A program made the translations under genes and the position numbers. A model generated the notes under the pieces. It worked only from the letters and a program-made list of their open reading frames with translations. It was not told the origin of the DNA and ran no database searches. Below, one piece after another: positions 25,019 to 34,050 of a DNA stretch of 40,253 nt (position 1 is the stretch's first letter; every line of letters starts with the position of its first letter). The stretch is from DATAYF01 sp036272735. Lineage in GTDB: Bacteria > Chloroflexota > Ktedonobacteria > Ktedonobacterales > Ktedonobacteraceae. The stretch covers positions 1 to 40,253 of the forward strand of contig DATAYF010000606.1 in assembly GCA_036272735.1 (NCBI GenBank). Direction: 5' to 3'.

Positions 25019-26617
25019 CTACCAACCAGCGGCAATACCCTCGGCGCGAGGATCGGAGCCACCTTGCATGACGCCGGTCGCAGGGTCAAAAACAATACCC
25101 TGCGCGTACCCCATCGTTGACAGCCAGGGCTCTCCCTCCTGCACAGTGTGACCACGTTGGCGTAGCGCCGCTATCGTCGCGGCGGGAAAGCGGTTTTCGA
25201 CCAGTAAAGTTTCTTCGTCGTCCAATGCGCCATGCACCCAGCGCGGCATCTCTATGGCTTGCTGAATATTGAGGCCATAGCGCGCCACAGCGGTATACAC
25301 TTGTAGATGCGTTTGTGCTTGCCCATCACCGCCCATGGTGCCAAAGACCATTGCGGGGCGACCATTGCGCAGAGCTAACGAAGGGATCAAGGTATGCAAC
25401 GTGCGTTTCCTCGGCGCCAGTGCATTCGCCGCGTTTGGATCGAGCGAGAAATACGCACCACGATTTTGCAGTACGATACCGGTATCGTCCACCACCACAC
25501 CACTACCAAAGCCCATATAATTGCTCTGAATAAGCGAGACCACGTTGCCCTCTTCGTCCGCTGCACACAGATAAATTGTATCGCCACGAAAGCCACCAGG
25601 GGCGACCGAGGCATGGGCGCGTGCGGGATCAACCAGCGCGGCACGTTGTGCAATATACTGTGGCTCAACTAACGTAGCCGGGTCTACGCGCATAAATGCT
25701 GGATCAGTCAGGTAGGCTGCACGGTCCGCAAACGCTACTTTCTTTGCCTCAACCGCCATATGCACCGTCTCGGGCGTCAACGGATCAGTGCCAAGCGGTA
25801 ATCGTTCAAGCATGCCCAGCATTTGCAGCGCGGTCACACCTTGCGTATTGGGTGGCAATTCGTAGATATCAAGACCAGCAAAGGGCACGCTGAGCGGCGT
25901 CACCCAGTCGCTCTGGTGCGCAGCCAGGTCTTCACGCGTAATCAAGCCGTCCTCTTTGGCAAAAAATGCGGCGATCTGCTCGGCAATTGCACCACGGTAG
26001 AACGCGTCTGGCCCTTCCTCGGCAATGGCACGCAAGCTACGCGCCAGCGTGGGGAAACGCATGACCGCGCCAACCGCTGGAATCGTTCCATTGGGCATAA
26101 AGTGCGTACGCCACGAGCGATGATAATCGGTCCGCTTACTGCCTGCCACGATGGCGGCGTGCAACCCTGGCCCAACGGCAAAACCCTCTTCGGCATACGC
26201 GATAGCAGGAGCCAGCGCTTGTGCGAGGCCCAGACGGCCAAAACGCTGTGCCGCCGCACCCCAGCCACTGGCGCACCCTGGTATGGTGACCGAGTGGATA
26301 CCATGAACCGGCATCGTCGTATAGCCTAATTCATGATAGCGCTCAATGGTGGCAGCCTGTGGCGAACGCCCGCTGCCATTCAGCCCGTAGAGTTGCCCAT
26401 CGTCAGCACGATGTATCAGCATGAACGTGTCACCGCCCAGGCCACAGACAAAGGGATAAACTACCTGTAGCATGGCGCTGGCCGCGATAGCAGCATCGAT
26501 AGCGTTTCCACCTGCCTTCAAAAGATCCAACCCGGTCTGTGCAGCCAGATAGTGTGGTGCCGCGACGATGCCATGGCGAGCCAGTGTCACGGGGCGATGT
26601 TGGGGAAATACATTCAT
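25019..26617 (-). CDS. Gamma-glutamyltransferase family protein
   Basis: A 532-residue N-terminal-nucleophile hydrolase of normal length. The autoprocessing/nucleophile threonine is Thr347 in GDTIYL, followed by the typical SLIQSNYMGFGSGVVV block and MVFGTMGGDGQAQTH. Standard members cleave before this Thr into two subunits and transfer or hydrolyse the gamma-glutamyl group of glutathione or related compounds. No signal peptide is seen (it starts MNVFPQHRPVT), so it would act in the cytosol, unlike secreted Ggt; some relatives are cephalosporin acylases or have other amide substrates. AGGAAGGAA precedes the ATG. Confidence 0.88.
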   Translation of the reverse strand: MNVFPQHRPVTLARHGIVAAPHYLAAQTGLDLLKAGGNAIDAAIAASAMLQVVYPFVCGLGGDTFMLIHRADDGQLYGLNGSGRSPQAATIERYHELGYTTMPVHGIHSVTIPGCASGWGAAAQRFGRLGLAQALAPAIAYAEEGFAVGPGLHAAIVAGSKRTDYHRSWRTHFMPNGTIPAVGAVMRFPTLARSLRAIAEEGPDAFYRGAIAEQIAAFFAKEDGLITREDLAAHQSDWVTPLSVPFAGLDIYELPPNTQGVTALQMLGMLERLPLGTDPLTPETVHMAVEAKKVAFADRAAYLTDPAFMRVDPATLVEPQYIAQRAALVDPARAHASVAPGGFRGDTIYLCAADEEGNVVSLIQSNYMGFGSGVVVDDTGIVLQNRGAYFSLDPNAANALAPRKRTLHTLIPSLALRNGRPAMVFGTMGGDGQAQTHLQVYTAVARYGLNIQQAIEMPRWVHGALDDEETLLVENRFPAATIAALRQRGHTVQEGEPWLSTMGYAQGIVFDPATGVMQGGSDPRAEGIAAGW

Positions 26618-27052
26618 GATTGTTCCTTCCTCTTGTGCTTGCTATTCATAAGATGCACTATACAAACGTCTCAGCACCAACGATGGTAGTATCTCCACCC
26701 AGACCACGATCAGCCTGCCCACGCACCTCACCAGAATAATGATGTGCAGCATTACCAGAAGCGACACTTCCCATATAATCTCTACCATAAATTGAGTGCT
26801 GTGCCAATCCTGTCAATTCCTCCATTGCTCATAAAAAGTTTGCTAGCTGTAGCAATATAATTAACTCTATTGCAATTAGCGCTCATCCATTGTATTATGT
26901 AAATAATCCAGCAAGCAATGTTCCTGTACTATTTCGTTCTCTTCGGAGGACAACCACACATTGTAGTGTATGCACAAGGTGCACAATCCACAATCTCTAT
27001 CGTCATTATCAGCAGCTTGCACTGCATATTCGTTGATTGGAGGGTTGCTATT
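26618..27052. other. Divergent intergenic region
   Basis: A 435-bp gap between the gamma-glutamyltransferase gene (minus) and the binding-lipoprotein gene (plus). It holds one good plus-strand promoter (listed next), a small TGCAC-AAG-GTGCA hairpin at 26971-26983 in the leader, and a TTGACA on the minus strand (26816-26811) whose -10 is poor. The open frame from 26918 into the lipoprotein gene has no ribosome site or family match before the ATG at 27053. Confidence 0.6.
26870..26898 (+). promoter_or_regulatory. Promoter of the ABC importer genes
   Basis: TTGCAA (26870-26875), a 17-bp spacer and TATTAT (26893-26898, five of six). It would give a leader of about 148 nt before the lipoprotein ATG at 27053. 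Confidence 0.6.
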
Positions 27053-28660
27053 ATGATACACGATACCTCACAAGACACCAGTAGCCACCATGCTTGTACA
27101 GCACATCCACGCTCATTTACTATTGTGGCGCTGATGTCACTCGTGCTCACTCTACTACTGACCGCGTGCGGAGGCGGTGGCACACAAAATGCGTCCACGC
27201 AAAAAGGCGGCAATCTCAGTGTTGGTCTCAACGCTGACGTGGTCACGCTGGACCCATTAAAGTCCACGGCGCTGGTTGATCGCCAGGTAATGATCAATAT
27301 CTATGATACGCTGGTTCGAGTCGATTCACACAATAATATTACGCCAGACCTCGCTACGTCGTGGTCATACAAGACACCTACCCAACTGGTCTTCACCTTA
27401 CGCACAGATGTGAAGTTCCAGGATGGCACGCCATTCAACGCTGACGCGGTCGTATTTAACATCAACCGTATTCTTACCACGCCGTCCTCATTCCGCTATA
27501 GCGAATTGGCAGCAGTCAAATCCGTGGCGACTGTAGACGCCTCGCACGTACAATTTACGCTCAAAAAACCATTTTCGCCCCTGCTCTCCACGTTATCGGA
27601 CCGCGCTGGTATGATGTTGTCACCAACGGCCGTAAAAAAATTAGGGGCGGGCCTGGCGAACGCACCAATGGATGCAGGCAGTGGGCCATTTATGTTTAGC
27701 GAATGGGTGAAAGGCGATCACCTGACCCTTAAACGCAACCCTCACTACTGGCAAAAGGACAGCAAAGGAAGCGCGCTTCCTTACCTGGACTCTGTGCGCT
27801 ACCGTCCCATTACCAATGGGAGCGTTGAGTTCTCCAACTTACAAGCTGGCTCCATTCAAGTCTCCGACACCGTCAATCCTACTGATATTGCAAGCGCGAA
27901 AGGCAACCCAAGCCTTACCTACAAGCAAATTCCAGGTCTGAGCTTCTACGGCATGATGCTCAACACCAAAGCCGCGCCTTTCAATAATCTCGCGGTACGA
28001 CAGGCAGTAGAATGGGGTGTGAACCGGCAGGAAATCCTGAACTCTGTGCTCAAAGGCAACGGCGTGATCGCGCAAGGTCCGATAGCGCCGAGTAGCTGGG
28101 CCTTCAATAGTAGCTTCGCCCCATACTCTTACAATGTGAGCAAAGCGAAAAGCTTGTTGAGCCAGAGCGGGCAAAAAGGTCCTATCTCCTTTACCGTACT
28201 CATCGCCAGCAACTCGCCGATCAATAAGCAAGAGGCACAATTCCTGCAAGCGGAACTACAACCCGCTGGCATCACCATGAACATCAAGCAGGAAACATTC
28301 GCCACGATACTGAGCGATACCGATTCGCACAATTTCCAGGCCGCTCTGCTCGGCTGGAGTGGGCGACCAGACCCGGATGGCAATTTGTATTCCTACTTCC
28401 ATACCGGCGGCGGCAACAATAGCATGCAATATTCCAACCCGCAAGTTGATAGCCTGCTGGAAGCAGCACGCACCTCCAACAACCAGCAGGAGCGCACAAC
28501 GGATTATCAGAAAGCCGAACAGCTCATCATGCAAGGTGCTTCCTATGTGTTCATCTATCATGGGGTCGCTATTCAGGCAACGACGACAGGCGTGCAAAAC
28601 TTTTCTCTATCGCCAACCACGATCATGAACTTCACGAGTACCTCGCTGAGTTCATCGTAA
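27053..28660 (+). CDS. Dipeptide/oligopeptide-binding lipoprotein (SBP family 5)
   Basis: A 535-residue binding lipoprotein. The signal peptide ends in lipobox LTAC (about residues 35-38), followed by a Gly-rich linker and the SBP_bac_5 fold: TLRTDVKFQDGTPFNADAV, GSGPFMF and AVRQAVEWGVNRQEI. GGAGGG 8 nt before the ATG at 27053 fixes the start. It should capture peptides or nickel-type ligands outside the cell and pass them to the DppB/DppC-like permeases encoded next. A large palindrome lies between it and the permease genes, as is common where the binding protein must be made in excess. Similar in family but not closely similar to the lipoprotein at 19125. Confidence 0.9.
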   Translation: MIHDTSQDTSSHHACTAHPRSFTIVALMSLVLTLLLTACGGGGTQNASTQKGGNLSVGLNADVVTLDPLKSTALVDRQVMINIYDTLVRVDSHNNITPDLATSWSYKTPTQLVFTLRTDVKFQDGTPFNADAVVFNINRILTTPSSFRYSELAAVKSVATVDASHVQFTLKKPFSPLLSTLSDRAGMMLSPTAVKKLGAGLANAPMDAGSGPFMFSEWVKGDHLTLKRNPHYWQKDSKGSALPYLDSVRYRPITNGSVEFSNLQAGSIQVSDTVNPTDIASAKGNPSLTYKQIPGLSFYGMMLNTKAAPFNNLAVRQAVEWGVNRQEILNSVLKGNGVIAQGPIAPSSWAFNSSFAPYSYNVSKAKSLLSQSGQKGPISFTVLIASNSPINKQEAQFLQAELQPAGITMNIKQETFATILSDTDSHNFQAALLGWSGRPDPDGNLYSYFHTGGGNNSMQYSNPQVDSLLEAARTSNNQQERTTDYQKAEQLIMQGASYVFIYHGVAIQATTTGVQNFSLSPTTIMNFTSTSLSSS

Positions 28661-28690
28661 AGGCGTGATCCGTCGGCGTATCAACTGCCT

Positions 28691-28759
28691 TCCTGGCGAT
28701 ATATTGATGAGTACGTATGTGTCCGGGACACATACGTACTCATCAATATATCGCCAGGA
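28691..28759. terminator. 69-bp perfect palindrome between binding-protein and permease genes
   Basis: Two 34-nt perfect arms (28691-28724 and 28726-28759) have one G between them. It is the longest perfect palindrome in the window. No U-tract follows. In the importer operon it would reduce read-through from the binding-protein gene or protect its mRNA 3' end. The permease reading frame that begins inside it (28717) is not the true start. Confidence 0.75.
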
Positions 28760-28824
28760 GAGAAACAGTGTTTATGCACCTGTTGCTCTCGCTCGTTTTT
28801 CCTGGAATTGGAAGGAGCACAAAT

Positions 28825-29775
28825 TTGCCTCGCTACATCATACGGCGGCTGCTGTTCTTTATCCCAGTCGCCTTCATCGTGAGCTTTTTGACGTTCTTGA
28901 TGATCCACCTGGTGCCCGGTGATCCCGCACGCGTGCTACTTGGTGAAGAAGCCACCCCACAAACACTTGCCCTGTTACGCCAACAATTGGGGCTCGACAA
29001 ACCGCTTCCGGTACAATTCGGATTGTGGCTCTGGCAAGCCGTGCATGGGAACCTGGGACAATCTATCCAACTGCAACAACCGGTGCTACAAGCCATCTGG
29101 CAACGACTGCCAGTCAGCGCAGAACTGGGTGTTTGCTCGTTAGTCCTCTCCCTGCTGCTCGCCTTCCCGCTCGGTGTCTACGCGGCTATCCGACGCAACA
29201 CTTGGCTAGACTGGTTGGTAAACGTCGGCAGTCTGCTTGGCACAGCAATTCCCAGCTTCGTGCTGGGGCTGGTCCTGCTGTTCTTTCTGGCGGTAGACCT
29301 GCGTGTTTTCCCCCCTGGTGGCTATGTTCCGTTCACTGACAATCCTCTCATCAACCTGCGCGACCTCATCCTGCCGATGGTCACATTGAGCGCTGGTTCA
29401 GTGGCCGTCAACATGCGGCAGATTCGCGCCAATATGATCGAGGTGCTCAACCAGGATTATATACGAACAGCAAGAGCAAAAGGATTGAAAGAAGGTAGGA
29501 TAAACTATGTGCACGCGCTACGCAACGCCATCATTCCTGTGCTCACGATCATTGGCTTGCAGGTAGGAGCTATTCTGGCAGGCACCTTTGTGATCGAAAC
29601 GATCTTCTTATGGCCTGGTATCGGTCAGTTGGCAGTATCGAGCATCCTCTCGAAAGATTACCCCGTGGTACAAGGCATCGTCCTGCTCTCGGCGCTTTCA
29701 TACATGATTGCCAATTTAGTCGTGGATGTGTGCTACGTGCTCTTAAACCCACAGATACGCCTCGACAGCGAGTAA
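28825..29775 (+). CDS. DppB-like ABC transporter permease
   Basis: A 316-residue permease with six predicted transmembrane helices. The start is the TTG at 28825 with AAGGAG 7 nt before it. This gives the family's natural N-terminus (PRYIIRRLLFFIPVAF), while upstream codons run into the palindrome. The binding-protein-dependent permease loop is visible as NQDYIRTARAKGLKEGRINYVHALRNAIIPVLT, with EAA-type contacts. With the DppC-like partner it forms the membrane pore of a peptide importer. Confidence 0.92.
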   Translation: MPRYIIRRLLFFIPVAFIVSFLTFLMIHLVPGDPARVLLGEEATPQTLALLRQQLGLDKPLPVQFGLWLWQAVHGNLGQSIQLQQPVLQAIWQRLPVSAELGVCSLVLSLLLAFPLGVYAAIRRNTWLDWLVNVGSLLGTAIPSFVLGLVLLFFLAVDLRVFPPGGYVPFTDNPLINLRDLILPMVTLSAGSVAVNMRQIRANMIEVLNQDYIRTARAKGLKEGRINYVHALRNAIIPVLTIIGLQVGAILAGTFVIETIFLWPGIGQLAVSSILSKDYPVVQGIVLLSALSYMIANLVVDVCYVLLNPQIRLDSE

Positions 29776-29833
29776 TTATTGTGGCATGCAGCGTAGAGAT
29801 CATCATTGAACGAAACAATGTCAGGAGAAACAC

Positions 29834-30757
29834 ATGGCGATACCCACAAACGTAGATGAGAATGTACAGATCGATGCCATACGCCCCTATACGAAGGGAA
29901 TTAAGTTTGCCCAGGTGCTCCATGCCTTGCGACACGAACCACGCTGGTGGTGCGGTATCATCTTGCTCCTATTTGTGCTCACTGCCATTTTTGCCCCCCT
30001 CATCAGCCCCTATTCACCAATCCTTTATCATCCAGCGGTTGCAACCCAGGGACCAAGCTGGGCACATCTACTCGGTACTGATGATCTGGGTAGGGATCAA
30101 TTGAGCCGTGTCATTTATGGGGCGCGCATTTCGCTCACTGTGGGTCTTGCCACCATTATCATGGGCGGCATATGTGGCACGCTTTTAGGCGTGATCGGGG
30201 CCTATAGTAAGGGCTGGATCGATCAAGTGATTACCATCGTGATCGATGCACTGCTCTCTTTCCCATCGCTCATTTTTGCGCTGGCGCTGGTAGCGGCCCT
30301 GGGACCAGGCATCGTCAATATGGCAATCGCGTTGGCTGTCGTACGCATTCCCATTTATGCACGCCTGGCTAGAGGCCAAACGCTATTGATAGCGTCGCAA
30401 GATTATGTAACGGCAAGTGTGGTGAATGGGACGCCCCCCTGGAGAATCCTTCTGCGACACGTCCTCCCCAACATTTTCAGCCCGATCCTTGTACAAGCGA
30501 CGGTGTCTATCTCGCTGGCAATCCTCGACGAGTCGATCCTGAGTTTCCTGGGATTGGGCATACAACCACCCACAGCAGAATGGGGCACCATGATCAATGA
30601 TGCCCAACAATATTTGAGGACCGATCCCTGGATGATGGTCGGCCCTGCGCTCGCAGTCGTCATCGTACTATTAAGCCTGAACCTGTTTGGCGACGCCGTG
30701 CGCGATTATCTCGATCCGCGAGATACAACGAGCATGAGTGCCCCTACAGAAAAATAG
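29834..30757 (+). CDS. DppC-like ABC transporter permease
   Basis: A 307-residue permease. An N-terminal helix comes first, then an extracytoplasmic loop (HLLGTDDLGRDQLSRVIYGARISL, a family hallmark) and five further helices. The permease loop reads SQDYVTASVVNGTPPWRILLRHVLPNIFSPI. CAGGAGA precedes the ATG, 58 bp after dppB-like. No DppD/DppF-type ATPase gene follows; the next genes are gatC and gatA. The ATPases must be supplied from elsewhere. Confidence 0.93.
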   Translation: MAIPTNVDENVQIDAIRPYTKGIKFAQVLHALRHEPRWWCGIILLLFVLTAIFAPLISPYSPILYHPAVATQGPSWAHLLGTDDLGRDQLSRVIYGARISLTVGLATIIMGGICGTLLGVIGAYSKGWIDQVITIVIDALLSFPSLIFALALVAALGPGIVNMAIALAVVRIPIYARLARGQTLLIASQDYVTASVVNGTPPWRILLRHVLPNIFSPILVQATVSISLAILDESILSFLGLGIQPPTAEWGTMINDAQQYLRTDPWMMVGPALAVVIVLLSLNLFGDAVRDYLDPRDTTSMSAPTEK

Positions 30758-31143
30758 GCGCGATATCAGAATCAGAAGATGAGTGACGACTCCCCACGGC
30801 GAAAGCCAGGGGCTTCTCAGGGTTGCCCCTGAAGGATCCGTGCGCGCCCGGTGTTCATTGCCACCACAACCGGTGGCTGGTGGGCACGGAAAAGACCTGA
30901 GGGATTGGCTGGCATACAATACGTTGGTCCGTTTCTGTTTTTCCTCACGGGAACGATTGCCCGTGAAACGCCCACACAGGCTGGCGTTGTTCGTGTGCAA
31001 GAGAACAGCTGAAAGGAGAGCACAGAAGTTCTAGAGCGTCAAGCAGGGGAGTATTCCATCCCAAGCCACCATCCACGGACTCGCTTCTCTCCCTGGGGCT
31101 CAAGCCCTGGGGTTTACGCTCGAAAGGATAAAGAGGATTTTTC
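30758..31143 (+). ncRNA. Hairpin-rich leader upstream of gatC, possible IS200/IS605 remnant
   Basis: A 386-bp gap with no credible gene but many hairpins. CCCCACGGC-GAAA-GCCAGGGG (30792-30812) has a GNRA-type tetraloop. An alternative pairing, AGGGGC/GCCCCT (30808-30830), would use the same AGGGG, so the two exclude each other. Others are GCCACC/GGTGGC (30860-30877), TCACGGG/CCCGTGA (30945-30966) and GGGCT/AGCCC (31096-31107). The first hairpin resembles terminal hairpins of IS200/IS605 (tnpB) elements, but no transposase is left. A leader that controls gatCA is the other reading. Confidence 0.35.
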
Positions 31144-31434
31144 ATGATTGATCGTGAGACTGTACGCAATGTAGCCACCCTTGCCAGGCTGGGCCTGAGC
31201 GAGCAAGAAATCGAAATGTTCCAGGATCAACTATCCGCCATCTTAGACCATATTCACATCTTGCAGGAGGCCGATGTGAGCGGCATCTCACCTACCGCCC
31301 ATGCATCTCGCCTCACGAGCATTATGCGCCAGGATGTGCCCCAGCCCTCGTACCCACCAGAGGTTCTACTGGCGAATGCTCCTGATCAGGAAGACAATTA
31401 TCTCAAGGTCAATGCTGTGCTGGAAGAGGAGTAA
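31144..31434 (+). CDS. gatC: Aspartyl/glutamyl-tRNA amidotransferase subunit C
   Basis: A 96-residue protein of normal GatC length: an N-terminal helical part (VRNVATLARLGLSEQEIEMFQDQLSAILDHI) and an extended C-terminus (RQDVPQPSYPPEVLLANAPDQEDNYLKV) that wraps GatA in known complexes. It helps assemble GatCAB, which turns Glu-tRNA(Gln) and Asp-tRNA(Asn) into the amidated forms. gatA follows 7 bp later; gatB is not in the window. AAGAGG precedes the ATG. Confidence 0.95.
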   Translation: MIDRETVRNVATLARLGLSEQEIEMFQDQLSAILDHIHILQEADVSGISPTAHASRLTSIMRQDVPQPSYPPEVLLANAPDQEDNYLKVNAVLEEE

Positions 31435-31441
31435 CCTTTCA

Positions 31442-32902
31442 ATGAACGAGTTATGCACATTAACGATCCATGCCGCGGGTGAGCTGCTCCGGCAACGCAA
31501 AATTTCCTCGGTAGAACTGACACAGGCACACCTTGAGCGCATTCGTGAGGTCGACAGCAAGGTCAAAGCCTTTACGCTCGTCACCGACGATCTCGCATTG
31601 CAGCAAGCGCGGGATGCCGACCGTCTCCTGGCAAGTGGCAACGATCTCTCGCCACTCACCGGCATTCCGTTAGCCATTAAAGATGTTATCTGCACCAAAG
31701 ATATTACGACCACTTGCGGTTCGCGCATGCTCGAACATTTCAAACCGCCATTCAACGCAACGGTGATGGAACGCTTAAATGCCGCTGGCGCTGTGATGCT
31801 GGGGAAAACCAATATGGACGAGTTCGCTATGGGTTCCTCCACCGAGCATTCGGCATTCTTCCCAACCAGCAACCCGTGGGACCTTGAACGTGCCCCTGGT
31901 GGAAGTAGCGGCGGCTCAGCGGCAGCGGTCGCTGCTGGCATGGCGATGGGTGCATACGGCAGTGACACTGGCGGCTCGATTCGTCAACCAGGTTCGCTCT
32001 GCAACGTCGTTGGCCTCAAACCCACCTACGGTCGCGTGTCGCGCTTCGGCCTAGTCGCCTTTGGGTCGTCACTTGATCAAATTGGTCCCCTGACGCGCGA
32101 CGCCCGCGACGCGGCCATTATGTTGCGTGCTGTCTCTGGGACCGATCCACGCGACTCGACCTGTTCGCCTAATGTGGTGCCCGATTATACAAAAGCCCTG
32201 ACCGGCAGCATTAAAGGCATGCGCATTGGCGTTCCAGAAGAATATTGGATTGAGGGGACGCAGCCGGAGGTTGTTTCTACTGTGCGCGCAGGCATCGAGC
32301 GCCTGCGCGAGTTGGGCGCAGAAATTAGCCCTGTCTCCTTGCCGCATACAAGATATGGCGTCGCCGCTTACTACATTATCGCACCCGCTGAAGCCAGCGC
32401 AAACCTGGCGCGCTATGATGGTGTCAAGTACGGCTACTCCTACCAGGATACCAACAATATGTGGGAAGCTATGGAGCAAACGCGGCATAACGGTTTTGGC
32501 CCCGAGGTCAAGCGCCGCATTATGCTGGGGACTTACGCGCTCTCTGCCGGTTACTACGACGCTTACTATAAGCGCGCCGATAAGGTACGCGCGTTGATTA
32601 CGCGCGACTTCGACCAGGCTTTTGAAAAGTTCGATGCCCTGGTCAGCCCAACCTCGCCGTCGGTCGCGTTTAAGCTCGGCGAGATCTCCGATCCCTACCA
32701 GATGTACCTGGAAGACGTTTTTACCATTCCCGCCGACCTGGCAGGCATCTGCGGCGTCTCCATTCCTGGCGGCTTTAGTAATGGCCTACCCATCGGTATG
32801 CAATTACTGGGCAATGCTTTCGCCGAAGAGAATATCCTGCGCATCGCTGATGCCTTCCAACGCGTTACCGATTACCATACCCGCTGGCCGCAAAATCTTT
32901 AA
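31442..32902 (+). CDS. gatA: Aspartyl/glutamyl-tRNA amidotransferase subunit A
   Basis: A 486-residue amidase-signature enzyme. The Ser-cisSer-Lys catalytic triad can be placed at Lys80 (LAIKD), Ser155 (GGSSGGS) and Ser179 (SDTGGSIRQP). It releases ammonia from glutamine for tRNA amidation by GatB. The frame is open from 31301 inside gatC, but GAGGAG (31426-31431) and the family's natural N-terminus put the start at the ATG at 31442. Its stop codon lies at the first base of a palindrome's stem. Confidence 0.96.
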   Translation: MNELCTLTIHAAGELLRQRKISSVELTQAHLERIREVDSKVKAFTLVTDDLALQQARDADRLLASGNDLSPLTGIPLAIKDVICTKDITTTCGSRMLEHFKPPFNATVMERLNAAGAVMLGKTNMDEFAMGSSTEHSAFFPTSNPWDLERAPGGSSGGSAAAVAAGMAMGAYGSDTGGSIRQPGSLCNVVGLKPTYGRVSRFGLVAFGSSLDQIGPLTRDARDAAIMLRAVSGTDPRDSTCSPNVVPDYTKALTGSIKGMRIGVPEEYWIEGTQPEVVSTVRAGIERLRELGAEISPVSLPHTRYGVAAYYIIAPAEASANLARYDGVKYGYSYQDTNNMWEAMEQTRHNGFGPEVKRRIMLGTYALSAGYYDAYYKRADKVRALITRDFDQAFEKFDALVSPTSPSVAFKLGEISDPYQMYLEDVFTIPADLAGICGVSIPGGFSNGLPIGMQLLGNAFAEENILRIADAFQRVTDYHTRWPQNL

Positions 32903-32959
32903 CAGACGTGTCATCGTTTGGTAAAAGCGTGCTTTTACCAAACGATGACACGTCTGTTA
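32900..32959. terminator. 60-bp perfect palindrome overlapping the gatA stop
   Basis: 29-nt perfect arms (32900-32928 and 32931-32959) flank a 2-nt loop (GT). The left arm includes the TAA stop of gatA. Only TTA follows the stem, so the U-tract is weak. It should end the gat operon just before the carboxypeptidase gene. Confidence 0.75.
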
Positions 32960-32990
32960 TTTACGACTATATGAAGTAGGTGTTTTCATC

Positions 32991-33968
32991 ATGGGACGGC
33001 GCATTCTCGCTCTTTCACTGCTAGCGCTCTCGCTATGTATTCTGATCGCAACCCCAATTCTTGCCTTTACGCCAGCTGGTACGCGCCTGTTGACTAACGC
33101 AGGGCTGGTTGATACACCCACCCCAATCGTAATCGCGACACCCACGCCTCCACCCGCACCCAAACTGGTGCTCACTGTGCACGGCCCTCTGCCAAAAACC
33201 AGCGCCAAGGCTATCTACCTGGTCGATATGGATAGCGGCCACGTGCTGATCAATATCGACGCCGAGACGCCGTTACCAATGGCGAGTACCACTAAAATCA
33301 TGACGGCGCTGATTGCCATACAAACAGGGAACCTCGGTCAGACAATTACCATTCAACAGGACGCCGTCAATGAATCCGTTCTGCACAATGGCAGTAATGC
33401 ACAACTTCAGGCCGGCGAAAAAATCAAGCTAAAGGACCTGCTCTACGCGCTACTGCTCCCTTCGGGCGACGACGCGGCTGTTGCTATTGCTGATGGTTTA
33501 GGGGAATCTGAGGCAAATTTTGTGACCTGGATGAACCTGTTCGCGCAACGTCACCACCTGTATCAAACCCACTATGCCGATCCTGATGGGCTCAACTGGC
33601 GCGGTAGCCCGAACCACTACTCGACAGCCGCAGATTTAACCACCCTGGCTGAGTACGCGATGCAAGTGCCACTTTTTGCGCAGATCGTCAAAACACAAAC
33701 GTACAGTATTCCGGCGACCGCCGAGCACATAGCACATACCTGGTACAACACGAATAACGCACTGCTGACTGCGTATCCTGGCATGCTCGGCATTAAAACG
33801 GGCACAACTGACGCGGCCGGCTACTGCCTGGTATTCGCGGCCATACGCCACGGCCACCACCTGGTTGGCACCATACTCAACAGCCAATCGGAAAGCTTGC
33901 GCGTCGATGACACGGAAAAAGTACTCAATTGGGCCTTTGCCCTCCCTATGCGCCCACCAGTGGCGTAG
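32991..33968 (+). CDS. D-alanyl-D-alanine carboxypeptidase (peptidase S11)
   Basis: A 325-residue penicillin-binding protein. A signal/anchor helix (1-26) and a Pro/Thr-rich linker (42-57) precede the S11 domain. The active-site motifs are SxxK as Ser99-Thr-Thr-Lys102, the SxN element as SGD (158-160), and KTG at 269-271. The Asn-to-Asp change in SxN occurs in some relatives. It should trim the terminal D-Ala of peptidoglycan stem peptides outside the membrane. The C-terminal PBP5-type domain is absent, so it is the short DacB/DacF-like type. It may have its own promoter in the 31 bp after the palindrome, but none is clear. Confidence 0.9.
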   Translation: MGRRILALSLLALSLCILIATPILAFTPAGTRLLTNAGLVDTPTPIVIATPTPPPAPKLVLTVHGPLPKTSAKAIYLVDMDSGHVLINIDAETPLPMASTTKIMTALIAIQTGNLGQTITIQQDAVNESVLHNGSNAQLQAGEKIKLKDLLYALLLPSGDDAAVAIADGLGESEANFVTWMNLFAQRHHLYQTHYADPDGLNWRGSPNHYSTAADLTTLAEYAMQVPLFAQIVKTQTYSIPATAEHIAHTWYNTNNALLTAYPGMLGIKTGTTDAAGYCLVFAAIRHGHHLVGTILNSQSESLRVDDTEKVLNWAFALPMRPPVA

Positions 33969-34050
33969 AACTGCTGTCAATTGTTTCATCACTGCCAGGG
34001 AACAAACATTCCACGCGTAGCGGGACGCGCAACACGCCTGTGGCGTAGAG

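Noticed and set aside
28717..29775. Long form of the DppB-like permease starting in the palindrome
   Set aside because: Its first codons are palindrome sequence without a ribosome site; the TTG at 28825 gives the standard N-terminus and has AAGGAG.
30783..31034. Small plus-strand protein between dppC-like and gatC
   Set aside because: Composition is Arg-rich with no family pattern, the region is full of hairpins, and several overlapping frames on both strands are equally open.
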